From assembly GCF_018598175.1 (NCBI RefSeq), contig NZ_JAHESE010000006.1, forward strand, positions 1-64,000: a DNA stretch of 64,000 nucleotides. Reading direction: 5' to 3'. The DNA comes from Dawidia cretensis. GTDB lineage: Bacteria; Bacteroidota; Bacteroidia; Cytophagales; Cyclobacteriaceae. The notes beneath the pieces were generated by a model, which was given only the letters and a program-made list of their open reading frames with translations, searched no databases and was not told the origin of the DNA. Positions 1 to 8,110 of the stretch are shown here, one piece after another; positions within the stretch are counted from its first letter, which is position 1, and the number at the start of each line of letters is the position of its first letter. Made by a program: the position numbers and the translations under genes.

Positions 1-47
1 ATACCCCACTGCCCAAACCACCCTCGCGCCGCCCCCCCGCCGGCGCC

Positions 48-80
48 AAAAAAAATCGGCGCCCCCTAAAAACCGGGGGC
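48..80 (-). terminator. Probable terminator of the PRC-barrel gene
   Basis: On the minus strand, just after the stop of the PRC-barrel gene, a GC-only stem (GCCCCC at 61-66 pairing with GGGGGC at 75-80) is followed by a run of eight T residues (A at 48-55 on the plus strand). This is the layout of an intrinsic terminator. The T-run is flanked by two GGCGCC palindromes (42-47 and 58-63) that could form a competing stem. Confidence 0.5.
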
Positions 81-109
81 CCGCCTTTCCTTACATCTAT
101 ACTCTTGCT

Positions 110-535
110 TTAGGGTTGTGTATAATAAGTTGACCCCCAATACATATTAACATCGTTGAAGTACGAGTGGTCATTGGTATCCGGCCAGTGATTTTTGTCG
201 AAGCCTGGGATCTGTTTCAGGTATTCTTTGTTGCGTCTTACAATAAACAGCTCGCGCTCTTCATCGATGTGCAGTTCGGAGAACGGTATGGCAAAGAGCT
301 TACCGCCCATGCCGAGGAATGAGCCGAAATCAATCACCGCATATTCTATGCTGCCGTTGTGAAGATTGACCATGAGGTTTTCAATCTTACCGAGGTTGTC
401 ACCTTGCTCGTTCTCTACGCGATCGCCGATAATGGATGTCGCCGTCAAACGACGTACGGGCGTGTTGGGAGCGACTCCTTCGTGGTTTAACCCGGTGCGG
501 TTATCCACTTCGTAATTTTTTTCTATTGTTGCCAT
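110..535 (-). CDS. PRC-barrel domain protein
   Basis: A 141-residue soluble protein. Residues from about 28 to 110 fit a PRC-barrel: an opening stretch RRLTATSIIGDRVENEQGDN, then LGKIENLMVNLHNGSIEYAVIDFG and a closing strand around KLFAIPFSELHIDEE. PRC-barrels are small beta folds found in ribosome maturation factor RimM, photosynthetic reaction centres and many stress proteins; this stand-alone form is common in Bacteroidota and often stress-linked. No signal peptide or membrane segment is visible. The C-terminal tail is rich in Asn, Asp and Tyr. It is divergent from the acyl-CoA dehydrogenase gene and followed by a likely terminator. The domain call is firm; the cellular role is unknown. 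Confidence 0.85.
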   Translation of the reverse strand: MATIEKNYEVDNRTGLNHEGVAPNTPVRRLTATSIIGDRVENEQGDNLGKIENLMVNLHNGSIEYAVIDFGSFLGMGGKLFAIPFSELHIDEERELFIVRRNKEYLKQIPGFDKNHWPDTNDHSYFNDVNMYWGSTYYTQP

Positions 536-745
536 AATGGTATCTTTTTAGTGTTATTTCCGGGTAAGGATTAAATTTCTGTGCCACCGTAAAAGCCTCG
601 CAAACAGCTTACAACTCCTTGTAAAACAACATTTTAAAAGCACGATAGTACCCTTCCCCAAGATGTCCGTATCCAATCTTCCACAGCTGGCGTCAGCCGA
701 ACCCAAATTATGTTTACTTTGGCTGTATTCGCCAACATTCTGTAT

Positions 746-2101
746 ATGTCTATTTTCAAAAAAATAAAAGCCACGGTAGGACTACTCCAGCAACTCGACC
801 TTGACAAGATCGGTACGCTGGCCGCAAAAGTAGACCTGAATAAAATGGTCGGGTTGGTCAGCTCGATGAAGCAGGAAGACCTGCAAAAGCTCATGAAGTT
901 TATGGAAGGCGGTAAAAAGAAACACGCCTTTCCAGAAGTAGACGGCGACTTCTACGACCTAAAAGAATGGCTTACACCCGAAGAGCGCGCCATTCAACTG
1001 CAGGTGCGCGAGTTCATGCGCGAGCACATCGCCCCTATCGCCAACGAATATTGGCTCAAGGATGAATTTCCGCATCACATCATTCCCGAGATGGCCAAGC
1101 TTAACATCTGCGGCCTGACCTACCAGGGCTATGGCTGCCCAGGCAAGTCGAACTTGCTCGAAGGATTTCTGGCCATGGAAATGGCCCGGGTAGATTGCTC
1201 TACCTCTACGTTCTTCGGTGTACAAAGCGGTCTCGCCATGGGTTCGATCTATCACTGCGGATCGGAAGAACAAAAGCAGCAATGGCTGCCGCCCATGCAA
1301 CGCATGGAAAAGATCGGGGCCTTCGGCCTGACCGAACCCGAAGTAGGCTCGGGCGCCGCCGGCGGCCTCACCTGTACCTGCAAGCGTGAAGGCGACACGT
1401 GGATCCTCAACGGCCAAAAGAAATGGATCGGCAACGCCACTTTCGCTGACCTTGTGATAATCTGGGCGCGCGACCTGGACGATGGAAACGTAAAAGGCTT
1501 TATTGTTGAAAAAGGATTCGAAGGCTTCCAAGCCGAAAAGATCCGCGGCAAGATGGCCCTGCGCATCGTACAAAACGCGCTCATTACACTCACGAACTGC
1601 GCCGTACCCGAAAGCAACCGCCTGCAAAACGCAAATTCATTTAAGGACACCGCCAACGTACTGCGCATGACCCGTGCCGGCGTCGCCTGGCAAGCGGTGG
1701 GCTGTGCGCGCGGCGCCTACGAAAGCGCTCTGCAGTATACCAACGAGCGCAAACAATTCGGCCGCACGATCAGCAGCTTCCAGCTGGTACAAGACTTGCT
1801 GGTACAAATGTTGAGCAACCTCACGGCGATGCAAACCATGGTCTGTCGCCTGTCACAACTGCAAGACAACGGCAAGCTCACGGACGAGCAAGCCTCGCTG
1901 GCCAAAGTATTCTGCACGCTGCGCACCCGCGACATCGTCAGCCACGCCCGCGAGCTGTTTGGCGGCAACGGCATTCTGATTGAATACGACATAGCCCGCT
2001 TCGTCGCCGACGCGGAAGCGATCTATTCGTACGAAGGCACGAAAGAGATCAACACCTTGATCGTAGGCCGCTCGATTACGGGTCAAAGCGCATTTGTATA
2101 G
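746..2101 (+). CDS. Acyl-CoA dehydrogenase, glutaryl-CoA dehydrogenase-like
   Basis: A flavin-dependent acyl-CoA dehydrogenase of about 451 residues. The FAD-binding middle domain shows GAFGLTEPEVGSG and KKWIGNATFADLVIIWARD. The C-terminal helical domain carries the catalytic glutamate in YSYEGTKEINTLIVGRS, a pattern typical of the glutaryl-CoA dehydrogenase branch (TYEGTHDIH in the human enzyme). GFIVEKGFEGF also matches that branch, which oxidatively decarboxylates glutaryl-CoA to crotonyl-CoA in lysine and tryptophan breakdown. The first 60 residues form an extra helical region (FKKIKATVGLLQQLD onward) not present in the human enzyme. I chose the ATG at 746 over one at 710 because the earlier 12 residues are hydrophobic with no family support. 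Substrate is inferred, not proven. Confidence 0.85.
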   Translation: MSIFKKIKATVGLLQQLDLDKIGTLAAKVDLNKMVGLVSSMKQEDLQKLMKFMEGGKKKHAFPEVDGDFYDLKEWLTPEERAIQLQVREFMREHIAPIANEYWLKDEFPHHIIPEMAKLNICGLTYQGYGCPGKSNLLEGFLAMEMARVDCSTSTFFGVQSGLAMGSIYHCGSEEQKQQWLPPMQRMEKIGAFGLTEPEVGSGAAGGLTCTCKREGDTWILNGQKKWIGNATFADLVIIWARDLDDGNVKGFIVEKGFEGFQAEKIRGKMALRIVQNALITLTNCAVPESNRLQNANSFKDTANVLRMTRAGVAWQAVGCARGAYESALQYTNERKQFGRTISSFQLVQDLLVQMLSNLTAMQTMVCRLSQLQDNGKLTDEQASLAKVFCTLRTRDIVSHARELFGGNGILIEYDIARFVADAEAIYSYEGTKEINTLIVGRSITGQSAFV

Positions 2102-2125
2102 TTTATACCAACATCTCTATATTCT

Positions 2126-2551
2126 ATGAAACCAAGTATTCTTATTATGCTGATGGCACTCCTCACAGTACCCGCCTGGGCACAAAAGGGCGGCGAGAAA
2201 GAAGTAGCCGCTGCCGTGGAAGCGCTGCGTGCAGCCATGGTAAACGCCGATCGTACCGCACTGGAAAATCTTACGGCAGATGCCCTGAGCTATGGACACT
2301 CCAGCGGTAAGGTTGAGAACCGGGCTTCGTTTGTCGAGACCCTTGCCGGCGGCCAGTCGGACTTTGTGTCTATTACATTGACAGAACAACAGATCAGTAT
2401 TTCTGATAACACTGCGCTGGTGCGGCATAAGTTTCAGGGCGAGACCAATGATAGTGGAAAGCCGGGAAATGTGTCGTTGGGGATTTTGCTGGTTTGGCAA
2501 AAGCAAAAAGGGGCGTGGAAGTTATTGGCACGGCAGGCGTATAAGCTGTAG
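2126..2551 (+). CDS. Secreted NTF2-like (DUF4440/SnoaL-type) protein
   Basis: A 141-residue protein with a clear N-terminal signal peptide (hydrophobic LIMLMALLTVPAWA followed by QKG). The mature part looks like a cone-shaped NTF2/SnoaL domain of the DUF4440 group: an opening helix (VAAAVEALRAAMVNADRTAL), the typical LTADALSYGHSSGKVENRASF stretch (given here only as a landmark near residues 50-70), and a closing strand with LLVWQKQKGAWKLLARQAYK. The family includes ketosteroid isomerases and many proteins of unknown role. It lies 24 nt after the acyl-CoA dehydrogenase stop and is probably co-transcribed with it; a strong terminator follows. No catalytic function can be assigned. Confidence 0.8.
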   Translation: MKPSILIMLMALLTVPAWAQKGGEKEVAAAVEALRAAMVNADRTALENLTADALSYGHSSGKVENRASFVETLAGGQSDFVSITLTEQQISISDNTALVRHKFQGETNDSGKPGNVSLGILLVWQKQKGAWKLLARQAYKL

Positions 2552-2568
2552 TTATAGCTAATAACGTT

Positions 2569-2605
2569 AATGGCCCCTTCTTGAGCTTATCAAGAAGGGG
2601 CCATT
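2569..2605 (+). terminator. Strong intrinsic terminator after the NTF2-like gene
   Basis: A perfect 16-bp stem (2569-2584 with 2590-2605, arm AATGGCCCCTTCTTGA) and a 5-nt loop begins 17 nt after the stop codon. It is followed by TCTTTT. It closes the 746-2551 transcription unit. Confidence 0.9.
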
Positions 2606-3030
2606 TCTTTTATGCAAGCGTCCCTTATTTTTCCGGTATACTATTCGTTGTCTGTGATCAATTATACATCCATTAAAGACGCCAAAAATTTCCCCAATCC
2701 TAAAGAGTATACCCTAGTTGTAAACATTCAACCCGCAGCCTATACACAAACTATCCACATTTTTTTGTGCATAACTCTTCTACTCGTCATTCAATAGTCT
2801 GCGAACAGGCAGGATATCCTACTGATAACGTAATTTTTAAGCATTTATACACCACTCATGACCGCGACCTTTATACATCTTGGTCATTTTATGATGCAGT
2901 CGAAATTCTAAAAAGTATATATCTTCAATTGATAGTCTTTCGACAAACACTCCCTATATTGTCTTCCGAAACAGTTCTCCCTCTCGCGACCGTTTTGAAA
3001 ACCAATCGTTTTATTAACCAATATTGATCT
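2606..3030. other. AT-rich gap with clustered DnaA boxes: candidate replication origin
   Basis: This 425-nt stretch between a terminator and the next gene is clearly richer in A and T than its surroundings and holds no convincing gene. Short open frames in it have no domain or composition support. It contains three DnaA-box-like 9-mers within 35 nt (2740-2774) and another at 2845-2853, followed by an AT-rich tract around 2890-2935 that could serve as an unwinding region. dnaA lies about 14 kb away in the same window, which is compatible with Bacteroidota, where dnaA is often not next to the origin. Proof would need cumulative GC skew over the whole chromosome. Confidence 0.4.
2740..2774. promoter_or_regulatory. 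Cluster of three DnaA-box-like sites
   Basis: CTATACACA (2740-2748) and CTATCCACA (2751-2759) each differ from TTATNCACA only at the first base. TGTGCATAA (2766-2774) is an exact TTATNCACA match on the minus strand. A fourth near-match, TTATACACC, lies at 2845-2853. Such spacing and mixed orientation are usual for origins or DnaA-titration sites. Confidence 0.5.
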
Positions 3031-4251
3031 ATGGCCTTTTTAGAAGAACTTAAAATTACCGGCAGCATCGGTAACCTCAGCTTTTACAAAATGCGCGGCG
3101 TTGACGGGATCGTCGTGCGGCAGAAGGGCGGCGCGCCTAAGGAATATGTCAAAAATTCGCCGACCTTTAAAGTACCGCGACTCTATATGAGTGAGTTTGG
3201 CGGTTGCTCAAAGATGGGTAAAGAGGTGCGTTTTATGATGCACCCCGTGCGAACCCTGGCGGACTATAACTTTAGCGGCTTTATTAATAAGGCGCTAAAG
3301 ATCGTGCAGAAGCAGGATGGCACCGGCGAATTGGGGCAACGCTCCATTATGTTATCGAAGCATCCAACCCTGCTGGCAGGCTTTCAGCTGAATAAAAATA
3401 CCACGTTTGACTCGGTTGTGCGCACGCCGCTCACGTTTACTGTAGACCGCAAGACTCTTTCGGCCCGTGTGAATATACCGGCCTTGCTGCGCGATATCAA
3501 CTTTCATCCAAACAACAGGCATGCGCGTTTCTGCATCGATGTCAGTTTGGGCATTGTGCCCGACTTTACGTTCGATCCGAAGGAGGGTGCATATAAGCCT
3601 TCCGCCTGGTATACGAGTATGTTTTCACCAAAGCGTGTATCGTCACCATGGTATCCTGCTTTGAAGGGATCGCCTGCTACGTCCCTCGAAATAGCACTTA
3701 CGGACCAGGTGCCGGCGGATGAATCGTATAGCTTGATGCTGACGGTGGGCGTGCGGTATGGCTCGCCGATGGAGGATGATGTGGTAGAGGAGGTGAAACG
3801 TGCCGGGGCGGCGAAGGTGGTTGCTATCGCGGGGCGGCCGGAGGGTGAAGGGTCGGGAGACAAGCTGCCGGTGAGCATCACGATGTCGGAAGACATTAAA
3901 GAAGAAGGAGAAAAGCGGCCTACAGTATCTGCCCAATCTGCGGCAGCTTGTACGTATGGCTGGCACTACGCTGCGGCTACCCGCTCTGTTGAATCTATTC
4001 AGCAATCTGAGCATTCGATAAAGGCCGAAACAGCGATACAAACACGTGCAGAAATAGCTAATAAACGGGTTGCCCCCCTGCGGGGGTTGCCCGGCAGTCT
4101 AAGACTGCAACCAGTTTCAGTCACAAGTTCCGCACCTACGCAAACGCTTGGTACTAAAACTTGCGCCAGCAAGCTCTTCGCGTCGCGCTTGCGCCAGCAT
4201 ATCTGTCTTATGACTCCTTTTTGGCATCTTTTGCCAGACGTAGCGTCATGA
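3031..4251 (+). CDS. Conserved hypothetical protein with a repeat-derived C-terminal tail
   Basis: A 406-residue protein I cannot assign to a named family. It opens with MAFLEELKITGSIGNLSFYK and continues with a KGGAPKEYVKNSPTF segment of a type I believe recurs in Bacteroidota hypothetical proteins. There is no signal peptide or membrane segment. Strand-rich stretches around residues 130-250 (for example ARFCIDVSLGIVPDFTFD) suggest a beta domain. From about residue 346 onward the frame runs through a REP-like repeat (4069-4199), so the last 60 residues, rich in Ser, Thr and Arg, are probably not native. The frame ends inside the 3' end of the convergent DUF3999 gene (43-nt overlap), which also argues that the original stop was lost. 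Confidence 0.65.
   Translation: MAFLEELKITGSIGNLSFYKMRGVDGIVVRQKGGAPKEYVKNSPTFKVPRLYMSEFGGCSKMGKEVRFMMHPVRTLADYNFSGFINKALKIVQKQDGTGELGQRSIMLSKHPTLLAGFQLNKNTTFDSVVRTPLTFTVDRKTLSARVNIPALLRDINFHPNNRHARFCIDVSLGIVPDFTFDPKEGAYKPSAWYTSMFSPKRVSSPWYPALKGSPATSLEIALTDQVPADESYSLMLTVGVRYGSPMEDDVVEEVKRAGAAKVVAIAGRPEGEGSGDKLPVSITMSEDIKEEGEKRPTVSAQSAAACTYGWHYAAATRSVESIQQSEHSIKAETAIQTRAEIANKRVAPLRGLPGSLRLQPVSVTSSAPTQTLGTKTCASKLFASRLRQHICLMTPFWHLLPDVAS
4069..4199. repeat. REP-like double-hairpin repeat, copy A
   Basis: The element contains a C5/G5 hairpin (about 4073-4086), a GCAGTCT/AGACTGC palindrome (4094-4108), then CACAAGT paired at a distance with ACTTG, and the end motif CTTGCGCCAGCA (4160-4171), which is repeated at 4188-4199. 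Related copies at 16,391-16,474 and 37,291-37,402 share the same order of parts and the same end motif. It lies between convergent genes and inside the tail of the 3,031 reading frame. Confidence 0.75.
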
Positions 4252-5446
4252 AGCCGAGTACGCCTATAATGGCTACAATTGCTACCCACACGATATTGCG
4301 ATTGGTGAAGATCGTGGGGGTTGCATCCTCCACAACAGGTTTGCGCAGGGATGTGACCGGACCGACTGCCATCAGGCCGGGGTTGTCGGGGATGCTGTCG
4401 CGGAAGTAGGCGAGGTCGTAGCCCGGCATGGCCAGGCCGTCCGGGCCGAACTTCATGGTGTAGGCTTCGCCTTTCTTTAGCCAGGCGATCAGGTAACGGT
4501 TCAGCTGGCTGGCTTTGGTCGTCGCTACTGTCAACGGCGGGTTGTTTCCATTGTCTACTGCGATCATCAGCTCGGATGTCTTTACGGCCTCCAGGTATAC
4601 TTCCGATGCTTGCTTGGAGCTGACCTCGAGATTTGTTACCGGCCGGTAGTAGTCTATGGCTCCTTTCTTCGTGGTGCGTGTTTGTCGCGCGTACACTGTT
4701 GCCTGTCGCAGGAAGTAGGGTGCGTTGGTCATTGTCAGCATAACCTTGTCCACCACGTGGAGCGTATCAAATACCAACCGGATATAGGTCTGCTTTTTGG
4801 CAATCGTGTCGGTTACCAGCATTTGTTGCACGGGGACTTCTGCATACGCGCCGGTATACGTCAGGACGTCATAATAGCCTGCCTTCAGAATGTTCAAGGG
4901 TCCGCTCGTCGAGTCGGCTATCTGCAGGCGATAATACGCGTAGTCGCTCAGTGGAAAGTTTACGGCCTTGACCTCGGCTGTGCCGTTGGCATTGTCCAAT
5001 GCGGTCAGCGTAAACCGGTCGCGAATGACAAACCAGTTAGTGCGATCGTCACTGCCTGACAAGATCGCGTCCTTGCTCACGTCGGCATTGCGAATCTGCA
5101 AGCTGATGTTGTTGATCGGCCGGCGATCCGGGTTGCTTAGAATGAGCGATGTACAGCACTTGGGTTCCTGTGTCTTTTCGACGATGGTATATTCCCGGAA
5201 CTGCTGGTGCGAATAGAGCGGCTGCTCCTCCTGAAAGACATATGGCACCTCGCGCCCTTGCGGATCATGGATACGCGCATTGGAAAACGTGCTATTGAGA
5301 TACGGTGTTACAGCGGGTGACAACTGTACCCGGTAAAAACCGTCGCTCGACACCGTGGGTAGTGTAGCCACCGCTTTAAACTCCTGTGCATGGGAAGCGA
5401 TGCCGATCAACCACCCTCCTATCAACGCGCCTACGAACTTTCTCAT
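4208..5446 (-). CDS. DUF3999 family membrane-anchored protein
   Basis: A 412-residue protein with an N-terminal signal peptide (VGALIGGWLIGIASHAQ), a large extracytoplasmic beta-rich region, and one C-terminal membrane segment (IVWVAIVAIIGVLGFMTLRLA) before a short basic tail. This fits DUF3999, whose members are periplasmic and tethered to the inner membrane. Its start overlaps the stop of the upstream DUF2339 gene by 4 nt (ATGA), so the two are translationally coupled. DUF2339 and DUF3999 genes are neighbours in many Gram-negative bacteria and probably form one membrane assembly of unknown function. A CC pair (EPKCCTSL) lies near residue 95. Confidence 0.8.
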   Translation of the reverse strand: MRKFVGALIGGWLIGIASHAQEFKAVATLPTVSSDGFYRVQLSPAVTPYLNSTFSNARIHDPQGREVPYVFQEEQPLYSHQQFREYTIVEKTQEPKCCTSLILSNPDRRPINNISLQIRNADVSKDAILSGSDDRTNWFVIRDRFTLTALDNANGTAEVKAVNFPLSDYAYYRLQIADSTSGPLNILKAGYYDVLTYTGAYAEVPVQQMLVTDTIAKKQTYIRLVFDTLHVVDKVMLTMTNAPYFLRQATVYARQTRTTKKGAIDYYRPVTNLEVSSKQASEVYLEAVKTSELMIAVDNGNNPPLTVATTKASQLNRYLIAWLKKGEAYTMKFGPDGLAMPGYDLAYFRDSIPDNPGLMAVGPVTSLRKPVVEDATPTIFTNRNIVWVAIVAIIGVLGFMTLRLAKDAKKES

Positions 5447-7974
5447 GCGTTTTCTCCTTTTATTTCTGTGCCCGGTGTCTCTTCATTTCCGGAAGGTGCT
5501 GTGGATGCCGCGGGCGTTACCGCCTCATCAGTCAACAACAGTTTTTTGAGGCGTTGGTACATGAACGATACTACCAACAGCAATACACCCAGCGAAATGA
5601 AGGCTGCGATCTTGCCGCCTTCTGAGATGCCTTTCAAATCGATCAGGACCAACTTGAGCAACGTCACGAGCAGCAGCGTAAGCGAAATGATCCGCAGGTG
5701 TTTCTTGCGTTGCCGCATGCCGATGTAGATCAGCAGGAAGGCGCCCAGCCCCCAGAGGATGGGATAGCCGATCTTATGATTCTGGTGGAGTATGTGGTCC
5801 AGGTCAACTGGCTGCGTTGGCTGCGCCAGCATCAGGATGCTGTGATCGAGCTCGGTGCTTGCCAGGAATATAAAGAAGAACACATAGAACCAGGCGTGCA
5901 GGTTGTGGGTCCGTTTCGTAAAGCCCTCGATCTGGCGCACCTGACGCAGGGTGATGATACAGACGACCAGCAACAGTGCTACATATACATAATGGAATAT
6001 AAATCCAGTGGACGAAAAGTCGCCTAGGAGGAAACCGTCGCGGGCATCGATGATCTGGTAGTGATAAAATACCAGGAAGGCGAACATTGCCACCGGTCCC
6101 CAGAGTGCAAAGAGCTGCTTGATGCGGTCGGGATACGGCGAGCGTTTTACCGCCAGTAACAGACCGGCGAGGAACAGCATATTGTACGCGCCAATGATGA
6201 TCAGTCCTGCACTTTCGGCGTCCACAAAGCGGTAAATCTGATAGTGCAGCTCCAGGTATTGCGAAGCGTATAGCGCCAGCGTGCCGCCAACGATCAACGC
6301 CTGACGATACGGGCCGATATAATCGGCATCGCGTTCGTCTTTCTCGAACCGAAGGAAGTATACCGTTAATGCGATGGAGATGAGCGACACTATGCTGGTG
6401 ATGTAAGCTTTGTTCAACACGACCGGCATGTAATCCGCCGTCTGCATATACAGTTGCTCCCAATCCATGACCAGGCTGAAGCCCATCAGTATCATCACGA
6501 GCACTGAGCCAACTTTCATCAGGCGAATGCCTGACTTCTGCGACAGCCACAACAGCAGCACGCCTTCGGCCGCCCAGAAGAGCGTAATATAATTTCCTTC
6601 GAGCTGCACAGGCGCTGCCAGGCTGATGAATGTCAGCACCAGGCCGATCAGCAGGAACACCAGGTTGCGGTCGACGCGTGTATTTTTATACAGGCTGTAG
6701 GCAAAGACAAAGTTAAAGACTGCCAGTGTCGCCGTAAACAACCCGCGGAAGTCGCTGGCGGGGGCCTGGTTCAAAATAATCATGCCGGCGGTGTAATACA
6801 GGAATGTATTGCTGAGCAGCAGGCTGATCTCGATGGCTTTGAACGTTGTACGCTGGCGCAGGTTGTTGATGATGTTCATGAGGAAGAACACGATATAAAA
6901 CAACGTAGCGAAGATCAACGCACCGGTTACCATGCTCATGTTTTCGCCATCGAAGCTATCGCTGAGCCAGGCGAAGTACAAGATCATCGTAAACACGTAT
7001 GACACGATGTTGACCAGGTTCCACTTTTTATAGTACGCCAGCACCAGCATGCCGATGTCGAGTACCAGTATGTAGGTAAACAATACGATGTAGTTGCCTT
7101 CACCGGTGCTGACCATGAGCGGTGTGGCAAAGCCACCCAGGATGGCCAGGATGGCCAACTCGATGCGATCGTATCCCAACGAGAGCACGATGGCAAAACC
7201 GGTGATCACCACCATGAGCAAAAACGCGGCGGTCTGTGAGAAGATGTGATAGTCGTGAAAGGCTATGCCGATGGTAAAATATAGTACGGCAATACCACCC
7301 CCCACCAGCACGGAGCTAAAGGGCGCAAAGGTCTTGCGCAGGCGGTGTGCTACGCCCAATAATATGCCTCCGCAGAGGATGCCGATGAATACGCGACCGA
7401 TCTCGTTGATCCATTGTTGGTCGATGGCATACTTCACAAAGAAGCCGATGCCGAGTACCAGGATGCCGATACCGATCTTGTTGGCCAGGTTCTCGCCGAT
7501 GAATTTTTCCAGGTCGGGGTTGCGCTCGAAGAACCCGGGCTTGGGTGCCGGCGGGACGTACGCCGGTGGGGGCGTTGTGGGTTTCGGGGTTTCCGACAAT
7601 GGCCGGACCGTTGTGGTCGCGGCTTCCTGACGCACCGGAGGCGCTGCCCTTTCGGGCTCGACAGATGGCGCCGGAGCGTGTACCGGCGGTACGACCGGTG
7701 GTAGTACCGGAGTGGGTATGGGCGGTGGCGTGACCGGTCGTGATACAGGCACGGGTGGCACTACCGGAATGGCCGGCGGAGGTTTTACCTCCTCGTGGGC
7801 GGCCGCGGGTGCTGCGCCTTCCCTGAACCGCGCTTTACCAAGCTCGGTTTTGAGATCGTCGATCTTATACTGCAGGACGGTGATTTGGTTTTGCAGCTTG
7901 GTGCGAAGGTTGGCAATCAGCACAACAATAATGACCAGGGCAATAAAGATCAGAAAACTAAAAAACTCTTCCAT
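5443..7974 (-). CDS. DUF2339 polytopic membrane protein
   Basis: An 843-residue protein. It starts with one membrane helix (FLIFIALVIIVVLIANL) and a short coiled coil (about residues 25-50), then a proline-rich cytoplasmic or periplasmic linker of about 90 residues (PPPAIPVVPPVPVSRP is representative), followed from about residue 165 by some twenty or more hydrophobic helices to the end. This is the DUF2339 architecture. No catalytic motif is evident. It is the first gene of a two-gene unit with the DUF3999 protein. The family is widespread and uncharacterised; a role in envelope transport or cell-surface assembly is only a guess. Confidence 0.85.
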   Translation of the reverse strand: MEEFFSFLIFIALVIIVVLIANLRTKLQNQITVLQYKIDDLKTELGKARFREGAAPAAAHEEVKPPPAIPVVPPVPVSRPVTPPPIPTPVLPPVVPPVHAPAPSVEPERAAPPVRQEAATTTVRPLSETPKPTTPPPAYVPPAPKPGFFERNPDLEKFIGENLANKIGIGILVLGIGFFVKYAIDQQWINEIGRVFIGILCGGILLGVAHRLRKTFAPFSSVLVGGGIAVLYFTIGIAFHDYHIFSQTAAFLLMVVITGFAIVLSLGYDRIELAILAILGGFATPLMVSTGEGNYIVLFTYILVLDIGMLVLAYYKKWNLVNIVSYVFTMILYFAWLSDSFDGENMSMVTGALIFATLFYIVFFLMNIINNLRQRTTFKAIEISLLLSNTFLYYTAGMIILNQAPASDFRGLFTATLAVFNFVFAYSLYKNTRVDRNLVFLLIGLVLTFISLAAPVQLEGNYITLFWAAEGVLLLWLSQKSGIRLMKVGSVLVMILMGFSLVMDWEQLYMQTADYMPVVLNKAYITSIVSLISIALTVYFLRFEKDERDADYIGPYRQALIVGGTLALYASQYLELHYQIYRFVDAESAGLIIIGAYNMLFLAGLLLAVKRSPYPDRIKQLFALWGPVAMFAFLVFYHYQIIDARDGFLLGDFSSTGFIFHYVYVALLLVVCIITLRQVRQIEGFTKRTHNLHAWFYVFFFIFLASTELDHSILMLAQPTQPVDLDHILHQNHKIGYPILWGLGAFLLIYIGMRQRKKHLRIISLTLLLVTLLKLVLIDLKGISEGGKIAAFISLGVLLLVVSFMYQRLKKLLLTDEAVTPAASTAPSGNEETPGTEIKGENA

Positions 7975-8056
7975 GGGCAGGAATCCGTGTTTTTATTGGT
8001 TAGACAGGGCAAAGGATTAGCAATTTAATCATTTTCAGGAAACGGTTGATTCATAA

Positions 8057-8089
8057 AAAAGGCCACTTCCGCTGTGGAAGTGGCCTTTT
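8057..8089 (-). terminator. Intrinsic terminator of the UspA gene
   Basis: A 14-bp perfect stem (8057-8070 with 8076-8089, core GGCCACTTCC) with a 5-nt loop lies 22 nt after the UspA stop on the minus strand. It is followed by a run of T residues in that direction. Confidence 0.9.
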
Positions 8090-8110
8090 AAGCCAATAGC
8101 CTCGAAATTC

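Noticed and set aside
2612-3027. Two short plus-strand frames in the AT-rich gap (61 and 86 codons)
   Set aside because: No motif, no promoter or start context, and the region looks like a non-coding origin or regulatory zone.
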